Made by a program: the position numbers and the translations under genes. 64,000 nucleotides of DNA from positions 83,027,106-83,091,105 of the forward strand of contig NW_023601433.1 in assembly GCF_014898055.3 (NCBI RefSeq). Direction: 5' to 3'. The DNA is from Talpa occidentalis (Eukaryota > Chordata > Mammalia > Eulipotyphla > Talpidae). The notes under the pieces were generated by a model that was not told the origin of the DNA, made no database searches, and was given only the letters and a program-made list of their open reading frames with translations. How positions within the stretch are numbered: position 1 is the stretch's first letter; each line of letters opens with the position of its first letter. Positions 10,076-21,730 of this stretch are shown here, piece after piece.

Positions 10076-12155
10076 GGGAAGGGCTGAAGAAAGCTGGGGC
10101 CAGTTTTTATTTTGTCTCTGGAGGAGTCCCTCTGTAATTCTCTGTCCTGGAGGTCAAGGGCCTTATCTGCCCCGAGCCGTGGGGGTCACCATCTTAGCAT
10201 TCACTTTCTGCCCGGGGTCTCCAGGAAGGCGCTGGCCCTACCAAGAGCCCCTCACGGCAGGAGCGGCTGGGAAGGCTGAGGCATCCCCCTAGTGCTTTTG
10301 GGCCAGGCGGTGCTTAGAAGTAGGTGCGAGTCCTTGCAGAGGGCTGCTGCTTGGTCGTGGGCCTGCAGGTCTTATTAAGAAAGCAGAGCAGGGGAAGGTT
10401 TGTGAGCCCCACGGCGGCGTAGAGGAAGACATTTGCCTTGCAAGGAAAACCTGAATGCAGAAGAGGGAATTCAAGGGGTCCCCTCAAGTCTCTTCACGGA
10501 AACTTGTCTGCAGGAGGTGCACGTGCAGTGGGGTGCAGGTCCCCAGGTGGGTCTGACGTTGGCCGTGGCTTTGCCCGTCTGGGGCCGGATAGGCTGCTCC
10601 GCAGGCCTGGGGGCGCTTGCCTGTGTTTGCAGGCACCAGGCCCCTCTGAGTGGCCCTCTGGGGTGCTCTGCTGGGTGTTTTTCAGAGGCTCCGAGGGGCG
10701 CGCTACAGGGGCGTGGGCATTTATAACTTTATGTCTGTGCATGGACGGTATTCATTACACAATGCTCTCTTTTCCAAGCGCCCGGGTATCTGCAGACTTC
10801 TCAGCTCTTTATCACCCATATACGATCTTAGGGTGTTCGCAAAGTGAAACACGTCATAAATCTCGAGACTGGCTAGAACCTGCAGATTTTTCAAAAGACA
10901 GAGGAAAGGGGTTATGGGGCGGCCATTGCCTCAACAGGGCATTTGGGCATTTGGATCAAGAGTCTATTTGGATCAAGAGTCGCCACTCATCTGTGGGTCT
11001 CCCTGACTCCACCTTAGACACAATTTTCACCTTGGCACTAGGTTGGGATCCAGCCTGCTGTTTGGGGTTTTCCCCTCTTGCGAACCCTCCCCTTCTCCAT
11101 GCTAACAGTCAAGACCAGATGCGCCCCACTTTATAAATGCTGACCAGCTGGGGAGGCTGCAGCCGTCCACACAGCTTTTCCCAACTGCGGATGCCTGAGA
11201 AGGCCTCTGGGATGGAGACTGGGGGTCTCTCAGACACATCTTGTGGCCTGCTTGCTTCCAGAAACTTCCTTGGGCTGCCCTGAAAGGGGAGGATGAAAGA
11301 AAAGCCAGAAAGCCTACAGCTTTGGCCCAGAGCACTGCATGGACCCCCAAAAGATCTGAAACACCACAAAGGTGATAATCCTGAGCCCCTGGACTCAGAG
11401 AGCCCCCGGGTGAGGGCTGAGCCCGGCAAGGGGTGTGAGACAGAGGCTTTCCTTGCAGTGAGGAAGAGGAGACACAATCATGTCTGCACTGGACGTTGTT
11501 TTTTCCCCTCCTTGCCATTGAAAGGGCCGTTTGTTTTCAGAAATCGCAACCTGGAGCCTTGGTCCATGTCACGGCCAGCCGGCAGTGAACCCCTTTGGAG
11601 GGCAGCTGAGGGAGCACAAAGGCAGGAAATTCAGTTCAACACAGGCCGGGTGACATCTCTTGTCTCCGGCAGATCATTGCTTAGTAGACTTGTTCCTGCA
11701 GCTTTAGAAGCAGCTGGCAGAGTCTTTTCAATAAGGTGACTCATAAACCATCCACCACTGGCTCTGAGGGGAAAAGGAAACCTGTGCTTTTTGGGTATAT
11801 TTTTAAGATTATCTCCCCTGATTCTCCAACTGTGTTCATTTAACTAGGTGTTTTCCTGCTTCACACACACAACTTTTGACTCAGGTGTAAAGGAGAGAAA
11901 AGCACATACAGTCATCCTTGTGTGCAGCATCTACAGAGAAAGAACAGACTTCCTCAGAGGGCCCCACCTGCCCCCCACTTCCCAGAAGCGAATCCATTCT
12001 TCTGTTTGGCTCTGCCGGGGTTTGTACCCAGGGCCGCACTTGAGCAGCTGGCTTCCTGCCTTTCAGATGAACTCTGTGAGATTCCCGCAGGTTGCTCTCT
12101 GTATTTGCAGATCCATGGTCTCACCCAGGGGTGGGGTGCGGGGTGCGATGTGATG
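10076..12155. other. GC-rich non-coding stretch
   Basis: No gene is supported and no dispersed repeat is recognised. A 17-base tandem duplication (ATTTGGATCAAGAGTCK) lies at 10949-10982. The open frames at 10438-11136 (232 codons) and 11102-11518 are the longest but have skewed, low-information composition and no domain; they look like chance frames in GC-rich DNA. Confidence 0.4.
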
Positions 12156-12300
12156 GGTCCAGGAGGCTCTGAGCAATATCTGGAGACATGAGGAGTGTTA
12201 CAGTCAGGCTGCATCGACTGGGTCCAGGCCAGGGGTGCTGCCCAACATCCCACAACATATGGCATAGCACCCCACCACCACACCCCAAAACAATGGGACC
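12156..12300 (+). mobile_element. MER5A-like hAT DNA transposon remnant
   Basis: 'GCAATATCTGGAGACATGA', 'CCAGGGGTGCTGCCCAAC' and 'ATCCCACAACATATGGCA' follow the MER5A consensus in order on the plus strand. It is non-autonomous with no coding content. A second copy in inverse orientation lies 0.7 kb downstream. Confidence 0.7.
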
Positions 12301-12955
12301 ACCGGTGCCCTCAGTGCCCAGTTGGAAACCCTCATGCAGATCAGTCACTCTCCTCCCTGCTCTTGGATTTCTCTGAAACACCATTTTTAATGCTTCCTGG
12401 ATACTCACGCAGACCCGGCTAACCTAGCCTAAACCAAACCACAAGTTCAAAGCTTGGACTTAGAGGCAAGTTTATTGACCTCTGGTTTTATCGCCAGGCT
12501 GGGGGCAGGGAGACGAGTGAAGGGAGGGGGGCAGGGAGACGAGGCAGAAGGCAGGGAGCAAAGAAGGGTCGTTCCTAAGGATTTCTTCATCTTGTCTGGG
12601 GAGGAATTCAACCTCGGCCAGCCGAGCAAGCCACCCATGCATCTCTGGCAAGCAGGGGAAGGAAGTGACAGAAGACATCTTAAGAACAGAGCTCCCCCGA
12701 CGGACACAGACATAAACAGACAACCGCACAAGCCCAAACACACAATCCCCATGGCCCTGGACACACACGCACGCACACTCACACGCACACACCCTCCCCA
12801 GGCCCACACCTGGATAGGGAAAAAAGAAAGCAATGTTGTTCTTGCAGAGACCCCTCTGCAAGTCCAGCTGCATAAAGAAAGCGTTCAGATGACTCAGTTC
12901 AAGGGCAGCCAGCCAGGGAGGACCACATCTGTCTCCTCCGCTGCCGTATACATCT
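12301..12955. other. Non-coding stretch with CA-rich segment
   Basis: No gene is supported. An imperfect GGGCAGGGAGACGAG repeat is present at about 12505-12545 and a CA/CG-rich run at 12761-12793. The frames at 12454-13101 and 12447-12833 overlap these and are not credible genes. Confidence 0.4.
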
Positions 12956-12964
12956 CCGGGCCGG

Positions 12965-13140
12965 GTTACTCAACCTCAGGGCTGCTGCTATTTGGAACCA
13001 CGTCCTTGCTGGTCGCAGGGGCTGTTCTGGGCATTGCAGGAAATTTAGCAACATCTCTGGCCTCTACAAACCCTACTTGTGACAACCAGAGTCATCTCTA
13101 GATATTGCCCAATGACCCTGAGGACACTGGCCCGTTTAGA
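12965..13140 (-). mobile_element. MER5A-like hAT DNA transposon remnant
   Basis: Reads as the complement of MER5A: 'TACTCAACCTCAGGGCTGC', 'GGGGCTGTTCTGGGCATTGC', 'CAACATCTCTGGCCTCTAC' and 'TCTAGATATTGCCCAATGA'. Orientation is opposite to the copy at 12156-12300. Confidence 0.75.
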
Positions 13141-13850
13141 ACCTGGGTCTTCCTCCATGGTTTCTGGCTGGGTGCCTCGAAGCAGCCTCCAGATGAAATA
13201 CGTGTTTATTGAATGAGAAAATAACTCAGCTTCTTTCCTGAAAATACATGAACATCTCATACCTCCTCTTCTTCATCCACATATACCAAGAACTGAAAAC
13301 TCCAACAGAGCCAGCCTGGACTCCCTGCTGCGGGTCTTTTGGGTCTCAGCGAGAGGTTCCACATGGTTGGGGGCAGCACTGCTATTGTTAGGGGGAAGTG
13401 ATGCACCCCGTTTTGTATCGGGGTTGCTCTACAACACTATCACAACAACCCCTGAAGAAGGTCCCCCCCAATGCTGTCTGTGCTCTGTACTGAACTGTAG
13501 AATATTAATGCACTTTTCTGGCCCCCAGTTGGGCTGCCATTGTGTTTAGAACACTATGCTCCTCACACAAGCTGGATTTCATGGCCCAGGCCTCTCTGTG
13601 GTGCTCCAGCTAGCAGGCGCAGGGAGATACCACGGGAACCAGAAAGTGTGTCTATGGAATCATCCACACATTAGCCAAACTGAGGCTCCTTTTCCATCCT
13701 GAACCTCCGAGGACCTGCAGGTGTGTGGACAGGCTGGGAAGCAGGACTGGGGCAGAGTCAGTGGAGGCGTAGGTGTGGCAAGACTGGGATGCACTCGAAA
13801 TATGTATTTGGACACTCAAATGACCAGCTAGAATTTGAAAATATTTCCGA
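13141..13850. other. Non-coding stretch
   Basis: No gene and no confidently named repeat. Part of it may be the outer edge of the LTR-like element that follows. Confidence 0.35.
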
Positions 13851-13854
13851 GAGA

Positions 13855-14660
13855 TATTTGGTCTTCCTCCAGGGTTTCTGGCTCACCGCTCCCAAAACCC
13901 TTGGAATTTCCAAAGTGGGAGATAAGTCGACTTTTGTCATGTTAATGGTGACTTTGGGACCTCAGAGGAAAGGGCTGGAATTCTCTGCCCCACCCTGGAC
14001 CTCAGGAGATGGGGAGGAGCTGGAGGTTGAGTTCAGTCTCCCTCCATGAATGATTTGCTCAATCATGCCTTCGTGATGATGCCTCCATAAAATCCCTCCA
14101 AAAAGACCGGGGTTCCTAGAACTCCTGGGTCCGTTAACAGGTGGATGTTTGAGGCAAGTGGCACACCCAGTGAGGCAGGGAGGCTCCAGACCCTCCCCAC
14201 ACCAGCTCTCTGCACCTCTCCCATCTGATTGCTCCCGAGTGAAACACTTTCATAATCAGCCAGTAATAGAGTACGTAAAATAGTCCTCTGAGTCCATGAG
14301 TTGCTCTAGCAAATTAGTAGAACCCAAGGAGGGGATACTGAAGCTCTTATTTAGAGCCAATTGGTCAGAAGAACTGGTGGGGAGCTGGACTTGAGTTCCA
14401 AGGAAGGGGAGTCATTGGAACCAGCAATCTCTCGGAAGCACTGGCCCATGACTGGCATCTGAAGAGGGGCTGAGCATTCTTGTAAGACTGGACCCTTCAC
14501 CTGTGAGGTCAGTGCTGTCTCCATGTAGACAGTGTCAGGATGAAGTTGAATTGCAGGACCACCAGCTGGTGTCTGAGTGTTCTTTATGTGGGGATACCCC
14601 AATACCCCCTGCATCCCCCACATATTCTTTGGGGTGCAGAATTAGAATGCCCTAATAGAG
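13855..14660 (+). mobile_element. Old ERVL-like solitary LTR
   Basis: A long block with features of a mammalian LTR that I recognise from recall: 'CTCAATCATGCCTTCGTGAT', 'GATGCCTCCATAAAATCCC', 'TCTAGCAAATTAGTAGAACC', 'CAAGGAGGGGATACTGAAGC', 'TGTAGACAGTGTCAGGATG', ending near 'CCCCCACATATTCTTTGGGG'. No internal retroviral gene is next to it, so it is a solitary LTR or LTR fragment. The subfamily is not assigned; orientation is inferred from the consensus direction. Confidence 0.6.
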
Positions 14661-14694
14661 GTATCTACTATTGGCATGTGGCAGTCAGTACTTA

Positions 14695-14795
14695 AAGGTT
14701 AACATTCATTCAGCAAACATTTTCTGAATTTTTCTCTGTACTGAGGTTGCAGCGATAAAAGATCTGTGTCTTGCCTTCAAGCAGCAAGGGAAAGA
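14695..14795 (-). mobile_element. L2-like fragment
   Basis: 'ATTCATTCAGCAAACATTTTC' followed by 'CTGTACTGAGGTTGCAGCGA' and 'TGTCTTGCCTTCAAGCAGC' matches the complement of the L2 end. Confidence 0.6.
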
Positions 14796-14799
14796 ATAA

Positions 14800-15005
14800 C
14801 AGCTCACTGAGCAGTTTTTAAGTGTCAGGCACTGTTTTCTATTTTGTAAATATTCACTCAATGAATCCTTAAATAACCCCCTGGGTGGGCCATGTTATTA
14901 CTCCCAACATAAAATGAGGAATGGAAGCTGAATTACAGTGAAGTGACTTGGCTCACAGGACAGGATTTGAAAGTAGCAGAGATGGGACTGAAAACCAAGC
15001 CTTGG
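14800..15005 (-). mobile_element. MIR
   Basis: 'ACAGCTCACTGAGCAG', 'AAGTGTCAGGCACTGTTTTC', 'ATGAATCCTTAAATAACCC', 'AAAATGAGGAATGG' and 'CAGGATTTGAAAGTAGCAG' follow the MIR complement in order. Confidence 0.8.
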
Positions 15006-15007
15006 CC

Positions 15008-15172
15008 CACGGGGGTTCTCAACCAGGGCAGCTGGGGCCCCAGGGGCATCAGGCAATGTCTGGGGTTACTTTGAGTTGTCACAACCAGGATGAGGGTGCC
15101 ACTGGCATCTAGAGGGATGCTTTCAGATACCCCACTGTGCCCTGGGTTGTCCCCCATTAGAAGGAGTGGTCA
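15008..15172 (+). mobile_element. MER5A/MER5B-like hAT remnant
   Basis: 'GGGGGTTCTCAACCAGGGC', 'CAGGCAATGTCTGGGGTTAC', 'TGAGTTGTCACAACCAGGAT' and 'CCACTGGCATCTAGAGGGAT' are diagnostic MER5 words in plus orientation. It directly abuts the preceding MIR. Confidence 0.85.
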
Positions 15173-15845
15173 GCCCCAAATATCCTCTGTGCAGGACACG
15201 CGTGGTGAAAAGATAAGGTGTATGTGGCCAAGATGATTCACGTAACTGATGCGGCTCTGCCTCTTGCATCAGTGGCCTCGGGTGAGCTCCGAAAACAGTT
15301 CAATGTTCACTTGACCCTGAGGGCCCTACATCTGCAAGCCAAGAGGCATAAACCATTGTGTTCATTTTAGAAACACTCGTGAAGCCACCCAGGCCATGAA
15401 GGCATGCATGTCCCGAAAGCCACCAGGCGTCTGCAGGGCGTGACTCTACAGAAGCACTGAGGGCATATAGTTGCTGCAAATGTGAAGCTGGCGGTGTGCC
15501 CCCAGCCAAAGAGTGAGACTGGATGGAGGTCGGTGGCCCAAAAAGAGTACTGGGTTTTTACTGCATGTGCAGAGAGGAGCACCGAGCTTAAGGGTTTGGA
15601 TGTAGATTTTCTAGTCACCAAGCACCTCCAACTGAAACCAGCCCCCAAGATGCTCACAGATCTTACAGAGCTTGTGACCAGATAAGCCCCCTACCTGAGC
15701 TCTCCCTGCCACACTGAGATGACTCTGGCTGACAGATGATTCCAGAAGAGGAGGTTGAAAAGAAGAAAAAGATATCCCAGAGAATCTGAAGAAAACAAAG
15801 ACTTATGACCCCAGGATAAATTCAGCCTAAAATAAATACAAATAA
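15173..15845. other. Non-coding stretch
   Basis: No gene or recognisable repeat. Small frames here (for example 15367-15657 on the minus strand) lack any domain. Confidence 0.4.
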
Positions 15846-15849
15846 AAGT

Positions 15850-16230
15850 AAATACCAACATGTGGTGTGGCCTCTGCCTTGTCATGTGAATGGTCCTGAG
15901 TGGCCACAGATGACCTGCCATGAGGCAGCCATGTTGTGAGGAAGCCCAGTCTCAGCAAGGTCCAGGTAGATGCTCTGATCTGCCCTGAATCTTCAAGCCA
16001 TCCTACCTCCATCCTTCAGATGAAGTAAAAGAGTCTTCAGATGATTCTAGTCCCCAAGCACCAAGTCATCACCAGGGTTAGAGTCTTTCTAACTGAACCC
16101 CACAACCTCATGGGCCCAAGACAAGTTATTCCTGCAGAATCTTGGCCAAATTCCTCATGAACAGAATCCATGTGTTATTTTAAGTTGCTAAGTGTGGGAG
16201 TCATGTGTAACAGCCCGAGTGCCCAGAACA
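15850..16230 (+). mobile_element. MLT1-like LTR (ERVL-MaLR)
   Basis: 'CCATGAGGCAGCCATGTTGT', 'GAGGAAGCCCAGTCTCAGC', 'AGTCTTCAGATGATTCTAG', 'CAGAATCCATGTGTTATTTT' and 'AAGTTGCTAAGTGTGGGAG' reproduce the landmark order of MLT1 LTRs. No internal region is visible. Confidence 0.75.
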
Positions 16231-17220
16231 CTATCTCAAATGACAGTTGTCAGGATTAAATTAGCTGATATTCATCCATGTCCTCCCTCAGGATCATGGT
16301 ACAAATAACATTAAATCTGTTCCTTCCCCTTTTTTGCCTGCTTTCTCCTCTTATGATCACTTACTTCTCCCCCTCCCCACCAGTGTGATTTTACAAATAC
16401 TGGGAGAATAGGTTTTTCTAGCTCTTTCCACCTGTGTTGGCCATGGAGTCATCTAAGCACACAAAACAATCCTCAAGGGTCTAGAGGCTCTAAGCTGCCG
16501 AGTCACAGCAAGCCAGGTGATGGACCCCACACAGCTTGATCACCACCTGTGGAGCTGCAAGGCAAAGAAAATACAGTGTGGTTCGGCTCAATGGTATCCC
16601 GTGATGTCTGTCTGGTCACACGCAGAGTCTGCAAGGATCTTGAGCAACAGGATGTCTCTGCCTAGGAAATCTTTTCCAAGCCAAGATTTAGCCACAGACC
16701 ATGAAGAAAGTCCCCTGGAAAAATGTCACTCAGGACACTCCGCCAGTCCTGTCTCCATTTGACCTGTGGAATAACTAGGATGGAAAAACACGCTCCGCTG
16801 CTGTCCCTCTGCTTGGACAGAATGGGCATGACTGTGCCATGTTCTCTGCCAGATCCTGGGCACCCAGAGAAGAAATTCCTGACCTCTGCTCTGCAAAGCC
16901 AGCTCTGAACCCATGTCCACATGGGCAAGTCCTTCCGACCACCCATCACTTCACAGACCAGAAAGCAACTTGCCAGTGAAGAGGAGAGCTGAGTGGAAAG
17001 TCAAGTTCAGTTTGAGGGCATCTAAATGTGTCCCTCAAAGCAAAGCACCAAACCAAAATGATAAGAGCAGGTTGCAGGGGTGGGAGATGGTGAGAACTAG
17101 AGAGAGATGACATCAGAGTACATGGTGTCGGGTAAGGGCACTGACCAGCTATTGGGGAAAATGTTTTAGATGCTGTGGCTAAGCCATTGGTCAGCTGATG
17201 CAACAACCATTTACAACATC
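16231..17220. other. Non-coding stretch
   Basis: No gene or nameable repeat is supported. Overlapping frames on both strands at 16662-17206 are short and without motifs. Confidence 0.4.
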
Positions 17221-17224
17221 CTCC

Positions 17225-17660
17225 TTCCTTCCTATCTTTTAGAATATGGTCTTCAAAGGAAAAGATTCACTTCGCTGGCCTCTTGGTAGCTAGGGCAGAC
17301 CATGTGGTGGTTTGGGCCAATAAGATGCAAGTAAAGGTTGTTGGGAGGATGGGGGAGCTGGGGAGGCGGGTCAGTTCCTTGTCAAGGAGAAAGGCTCAAG
17401 AGGAAAGGCTGCTGCTGTCATCTCTTTCCCTTCCTGCCCTAATGCAGACGTGATGCGTGGAACAGCGGCAGCCACCTTTGACCATGAGGAAGACAAGCAC
17501 AGAATTGAAATGTCAAAAGGTTAAAGACGGTGGGGTGGCCAAAGGGCTAGCCAGGATCCTCAGGAAACTGGGTCAATGTTGGCAGCAGCCCACTCTGGCC
17601 TACTCATCACGTGAGAAAAATAAACCCTTCATTGTTCAAACCACTATCAGTCAGCCTTCT
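17225..17660 (+). mobile_element. Old interspersed repeat, class uncertain
   Basis: 'GTGGTTTGGGCCAATAAGA', 'CTAATGCAGACGTGATGCG', 'CAGCCACCTTTGACCATGAG' and 'AATAAACCCTTCATTGTTC' followed by 'AAACCACTATCAGTCAG' form the end pattern of a common old mammalian repeat, LTR-like or L1-3'-like. I cannot decide which, so the family is left open. Confidence 0.5.
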
Positions 17661-18470
17661 TAGAAGGACCCCTATTTCTCTCTTGCTATACAGAGTTGTT
17701 GCACTCCTTTGTCTGATGGGCTGGGATACAGATCCCACCCCATAAAGTGTTGCTGACACATCAACTGCATCATGAGACGAGCCAGTGGAAATAGTCTCAT
17801 GACCCAGCTGCAGGGCCTGTATCAGCTGAATCACATACAAGCTTCTAAATGGATCGCAGCAAAGGTAGCAGAGGCCAATACACTCACGGCACTGGATGGG
17901 CAGCAGTAAATGTGTTGGCACGGAGAAGCCCATTCTGTGCATTTATGATTGTTTAAAGCAGGTTATCAAATAATATGGAAGGAATTAGCTAGAAAGACGT
18001 TCACCTGAAGGTACATGATAGCTATCATTTGGGTTTTTGTCGTTGCTATTAGACTTCTTGTTTTGCATAATATTTAAAGACTTGAACAATATGTAATATC
18101 ATTTTTGCAAACAAAAAGTCCTCATCAGCGTAGGCAACATGACCTGATTTCCGTTTGAAATACATAGCCCACACACCAAAGGGCAGGAAGAGAGATGCTA
18201 CAATAGAAATTAGCCCAGGTCATAGGATTCCAAGTGATTTTTTTTGCTTCTTTTTCCTTGTCTGCCTCTCCTACTCCTTTTCTGTAATGAATATGTATGA
18301 CTTGTTTACTTTTTCAAGTCCTGTTTTTGAAGAGTTCATCTTCGCCTGCTTGCCAAAACCTCTGACCTCCAATGGGAAATGTTTTAATCCATTCAAGATC
18401 TTCTGTCCTAGCGACACACTCCCGGACAAGCTTTTAACTATTTAGGAGGATGTGACATTAGGAAACAGTG
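17661..18470. other. Non-coding stretch
   Basis: No gene or clear repeat. AT-rich in its second half, with T runs near 18237-18260. Confidence 0.4.
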
Positions 18471-18479
18471 GAGCCCCCA

Positions 18480-18800
18480 ATTTCTGGTCATTGTCAACTT
18501 TATGAACGTGGCGGATTGAAGGACTCACTAAACTGCTTAATCCAACCGGTGGGTATCGCCTTTCAACCCCAAAGCAAAAAGAGGGCCGCCCCCACCTCTG
18601 ACACCAGCGAGAAGAAATCCCCCTTCCCTTCTCCTGTAAGATGAATCATGCTGACCCACCTCCATGGAAGCCTTCTTGGAAGAGCCATAAAAACATGGCA
18701 GGCCAGAGCATTTGTGGAAGGCTGACGAGACGACATAATGGCAGGGAAATATACGATCAATTTAGCAGGGGCGGCTGTCAGTTTGGGGGCCCTCCAGAGT
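18480..18800. promoter_or_regulatory. Candidate conserved noncoding element
   Basis: Repeat-free block with intact-looking AT words set in mixed sequence: 'AACTGCTTAATCCAACCGG' near 18531, 'GACGACATAATGGCAGGG' near 18730 and 'ACGATCAATTTAGCAGG' near 18752. No frame is convincing. The call is based only on texture. Confidence 0.25.
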
Positions 18801-19800
18801 TCAAGCATGCCCATAAAAAGAACTCAACAACCCAATTACTCCCACGGGAGAAAGAGATCTCCCTCCAAATCCAGCCTGTCACCTAACGCCGGTGAGCAGG
18901 AACGCCCCAGGGGAGCAGGAGTGGGTTTACCGGCGTCTGTGGGAGCCGGGGATGGTAGGAGGAAGCCAGGGGAGCAGACAGAAGGGTCTTCTCCCATGAT
19001 TTAGGGCTCTGGATCTTAAAAAAAAAAAAAAGTCCCCCTGGTGCCCTCGGGGTCCTGGAAAAGTCAGCCCAAAGAGAGACAACCATGGAAAATAAAAGTC
19101 CCCGGGCTTGGGAGGAGCGTGAGGGTCCAGTTGCTGCTGTCGAGTAGGGCTAACACACAGGCCCCCAACTTGCATGACCTCGGGTTCACACCGGCTCCTG
19201 ATCAAAAGACAGCAGCTCGCTGCGCCCTACCCAGGCCTCCCGTCCGGGGAGGATTCAAAGCTACTGGCTTCGTAACTGGTGTGGCTTCCATTAACCCAGA
19301 GGGGCTGGCCCTGCAGACGCCTCCAAAAGTGGCGCATTGGACGCAATGAATCACGAGGAACCATAGCCCGGGCCAGCCCGCTGACCTCCAGGGCGAGATA
19401 GTATTACTTGGGGCGTGGAGTCGTGGAACCATTTAAACAGCGTTGATCTGGACTTCTGATGCCCACTGCTGACGGGAGTCTGCCGAGACTTGGATGTGGG
19501 TCCCCTCTCCCACACCCCTGGATTCTTTCAGCCCCTACCTTTCTGCGCCAGGCACGCTTCCTTCCTTCTGTCCTTCCGTCCTCCATCAACAGAAAGGCTG
19601 GTGCCAGTTAGCAGCCGACGCTATCATTGCTTCAGAGAGCATTTTCCGGAGCGAGATCTCGGGGTGCCCAAGGAGGTACAGCATCACACCCGTGAAACGT
19701 TCATCTTGGTTTCCTGCCCACTGGCACGAACACAAGTAGCTATCCATACCCCCTCCCGGGCACCCATGGGGTTCTGAAATATAATAGACAACTCAAAGCA

Positions 19801-19831
<31 letters not shown>

Positions 19832-20200
19832 CATGCACGTGTGAGCATGCAGGCACACATGCCACCTTTTGGGTCTGTTTTTTTATCTTCGGCTTCTGCA
19901 TTAACCGAAGTTTTCCATGGAAACAGATACCGGGTATTTTGAGATCTCGACGGAATCCTCACTTCAAGAAATCAGATCGGTTTCAGGCAGTGCCTGGGTT
20001 CAGCAAGAGGCCAGTCTACCCAGAAACGTAAACCACTTCCAGCCAGGGTTAGGTGAACACTCACAGACAGACGTACTGGCCCCATGTAGGCTCCGTCGAA
20101 CACGCGCACGCACACACACACACGCACAGGCACACACATGCACGCACTCATTTTGTGCTTAACTGTCATAAAACTTAAGACACTTATATGGGGGTGAAAG
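18801..20200. other. Non-coding stretch with TG/CA microsatellites
   Basis: No gene is supported. It contains an A run at 19018-19031, a (TG)n tract at 19801-19841 and a CA/CG-rich tract at 20101-20150. CpG is raised near 19220-19330. No dispersed repeat was recognised. Confidence 0.45.
19801..19841. repeat. (TG)n microsatellite
   Basis: TG run with a GCATGCACG interruption at its 3' side. Confidence 0.95.
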
Positions 20201-21055
20201 GTCAGGAGGGGGGAAACATTATTTTCTGTTATTAATTACACCTTATCCATTCTACATGTGCTGCACTCGTCTTAGATAAAGTTACAGTTCTGTTTTATTA
20301 GGAAGCCTCCGGGATCATGTAAAGGGGGATTTTTGGACTGAGACAAAGGAAATCACAGAACTGGGGGGAGGAGAGGGGGCTCATTTGTTCCCCTGCTCAG
20401 AAGTCAAGCCAGTCTCCTTCTAGGCCGTTTCCAGGACTGAATCTGCACATTCTCTAAATAGCTCATTCTGCAAATGCTAAATGAACCTGGTCCCCCAACC
20501 GGCTCCGTCTTCAGTGGGTTTTGGGTTTCCTGAAGGAAGGGAGAGGGCATGGGCCATGCCAGCCAGGCCGCTGCGGGTTCACGGGCAGAGTCAGCAGAGG
20601 AGGGGAGGCTTGGGAGTGCAGGCCCAGCTCGGGGCCACCCTGCACGCCAGTCAGGCAGTTGCTGGTGGGGACCCTTTTGTCACTTCGAGCGCCCATGGGT
20701 GTCAGAGGCGGGGATGGAGCGCAGGTGTGTCAGGCAGATGGCAGGCCTGAGGTCAGACAGGAGGCCCCGAGGCTGACAGGATGAGAAATCCAGCGGCCCT
20801 TCCAGGGGAAGGGAGGACTCAAGCCGCCCCAGGGCATTGGGGTGTTGCAGTATCCAGCAGCTGGGAAAGACCCAGGTCTGAGCTCCGGGCTCTATCCTGG
20901 GTCCACGCTTTCCTTGGGCAAGTCGTTTGTTCTCGCTGAGCCTCAGTTTCTCCTTTGGAAGTCAGGAGAAATGACACCCAAACACCACAACCTGTCTTTA
21001 CTACTAGCAGTGATCATTTTGAAACTGCTATGACCCTTCTATGGAAGACTGAGTG
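20201..21055. other. Non-coding stretch with a MIR-like end
   Basis: No gene is supported. 'GTTATTAATTACACCTTATCC' near 20228 is a homeodomain-type word in repeat-free DNA. A plus-strand MIR fragment is seen at about 20870-20990 ('TTGGGCAAGTCGTTTGTTC', 'TGAGCCTCAGTTTCTCC'). Confidence 0.45.
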
Positions 21056-21069
21056 GAGAATCCTCAGAA

Positions 21070-21730
21070 AAAAAAAATAGAAATACCAAGTGATCCAGCG
21101 ACCCCTCTTCTGGGTGTTTACTCAGAAAACATGGAAACACCAGCACAGAAAGATTGTGCAGCCCACGTTCACAGCAGCCTTATGCACAGAGGCCTAGATG
21201 TGGAAGCAAACTAAACACCCAGGGAGAGACACTTGAGTCAGGGACACACACGCTGCGTGGAACGTCACTCAGCCACTAAAGAGCTGAAATGGTGACTTTT
21301 GGGAATGGACAGAGCTTGAGGTGACGATGTTCAATGAAGTGAGTTAGAAAGTGAAAAACAGGGCCTCCCTGGTGGCGCAAGGGGTTGAGACGTAACCTAC
21401 GAAGCAATCCACAGCCTCTGCAGCACGAGTTCGATCCCCAGCCAGGGAGATACCCACATGGCACAGCAGACCTCTCCTGGCTCACCCTCTGCTCCCCTCA
21501 GCAGTGTATTTCAGTCAATCTGCCTGTTCTGCTCCCCACTCTGTCTCTGATGAATCCTCTCACCCCCCATGCCTCTGGCCTGTACCCCAATTCTTGTATG
21601 CATAAATAAATCTTTAAAAAAAAAAAGTGAAAAATACTTTTAGATGGTTTAACCCATTTGTGAAATGTAAAGAACCCAAGAAAATAAACTGGCAAGATGG
21701 AGCAAAGATACCTCTCAGAATGAAAAATCC
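21070..21730 (+). mobile_element. L1 ORF2 end fragment, split by a SINE
   Basis: 'AAGTGATCCAGCGACCCCTC', 'TTCACAGCAGCCTTATGCAC', 'GATGTGGAAGCAAACTAAAC' and 'ACTCAGCCACTAAAGAG' correspond to the end of L1 ORF2 and its start of 3' UTR. Stops and shifts break the frame. A SINE at 21361-21616 interrupts it, and probable L1 sequence resumes after. Confidence 0.7.
21361..21616 (+). mobile_element. tRNA-SINE, full length
   Basis: Starts GGGCCTCCCTGGTGGCGCA, has A-box-like TGGCGCAAGGG at about 21373-21383 and B-box-like GTTCGATCC at 21429-21437, and ends CATAAATAAATCTTT plus an A tail. A target-site duplication, AGTGAAAAA, flanks it (about 21350-21359 and 21616-21626). This is one of the best copies for reading the family structure. 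Confidence 0.92.

Noticed and set aside
10438..11136. 232-codon frame as a gene
   Set aside because: Crosses a tandem duplication, has no domain, and other frames are open over the same stretch.
13855..14660. Full endogenous retrovirus
   Set aside because: Only LTR-like sequence is visible; no gag, pol or env similarity lies beside it.
21361..21440. A tRNA gene
   Set aside because: The A/B-box-like motifs belong to the head of the SINE repeated 17 times; no intact cloverleaf is present.
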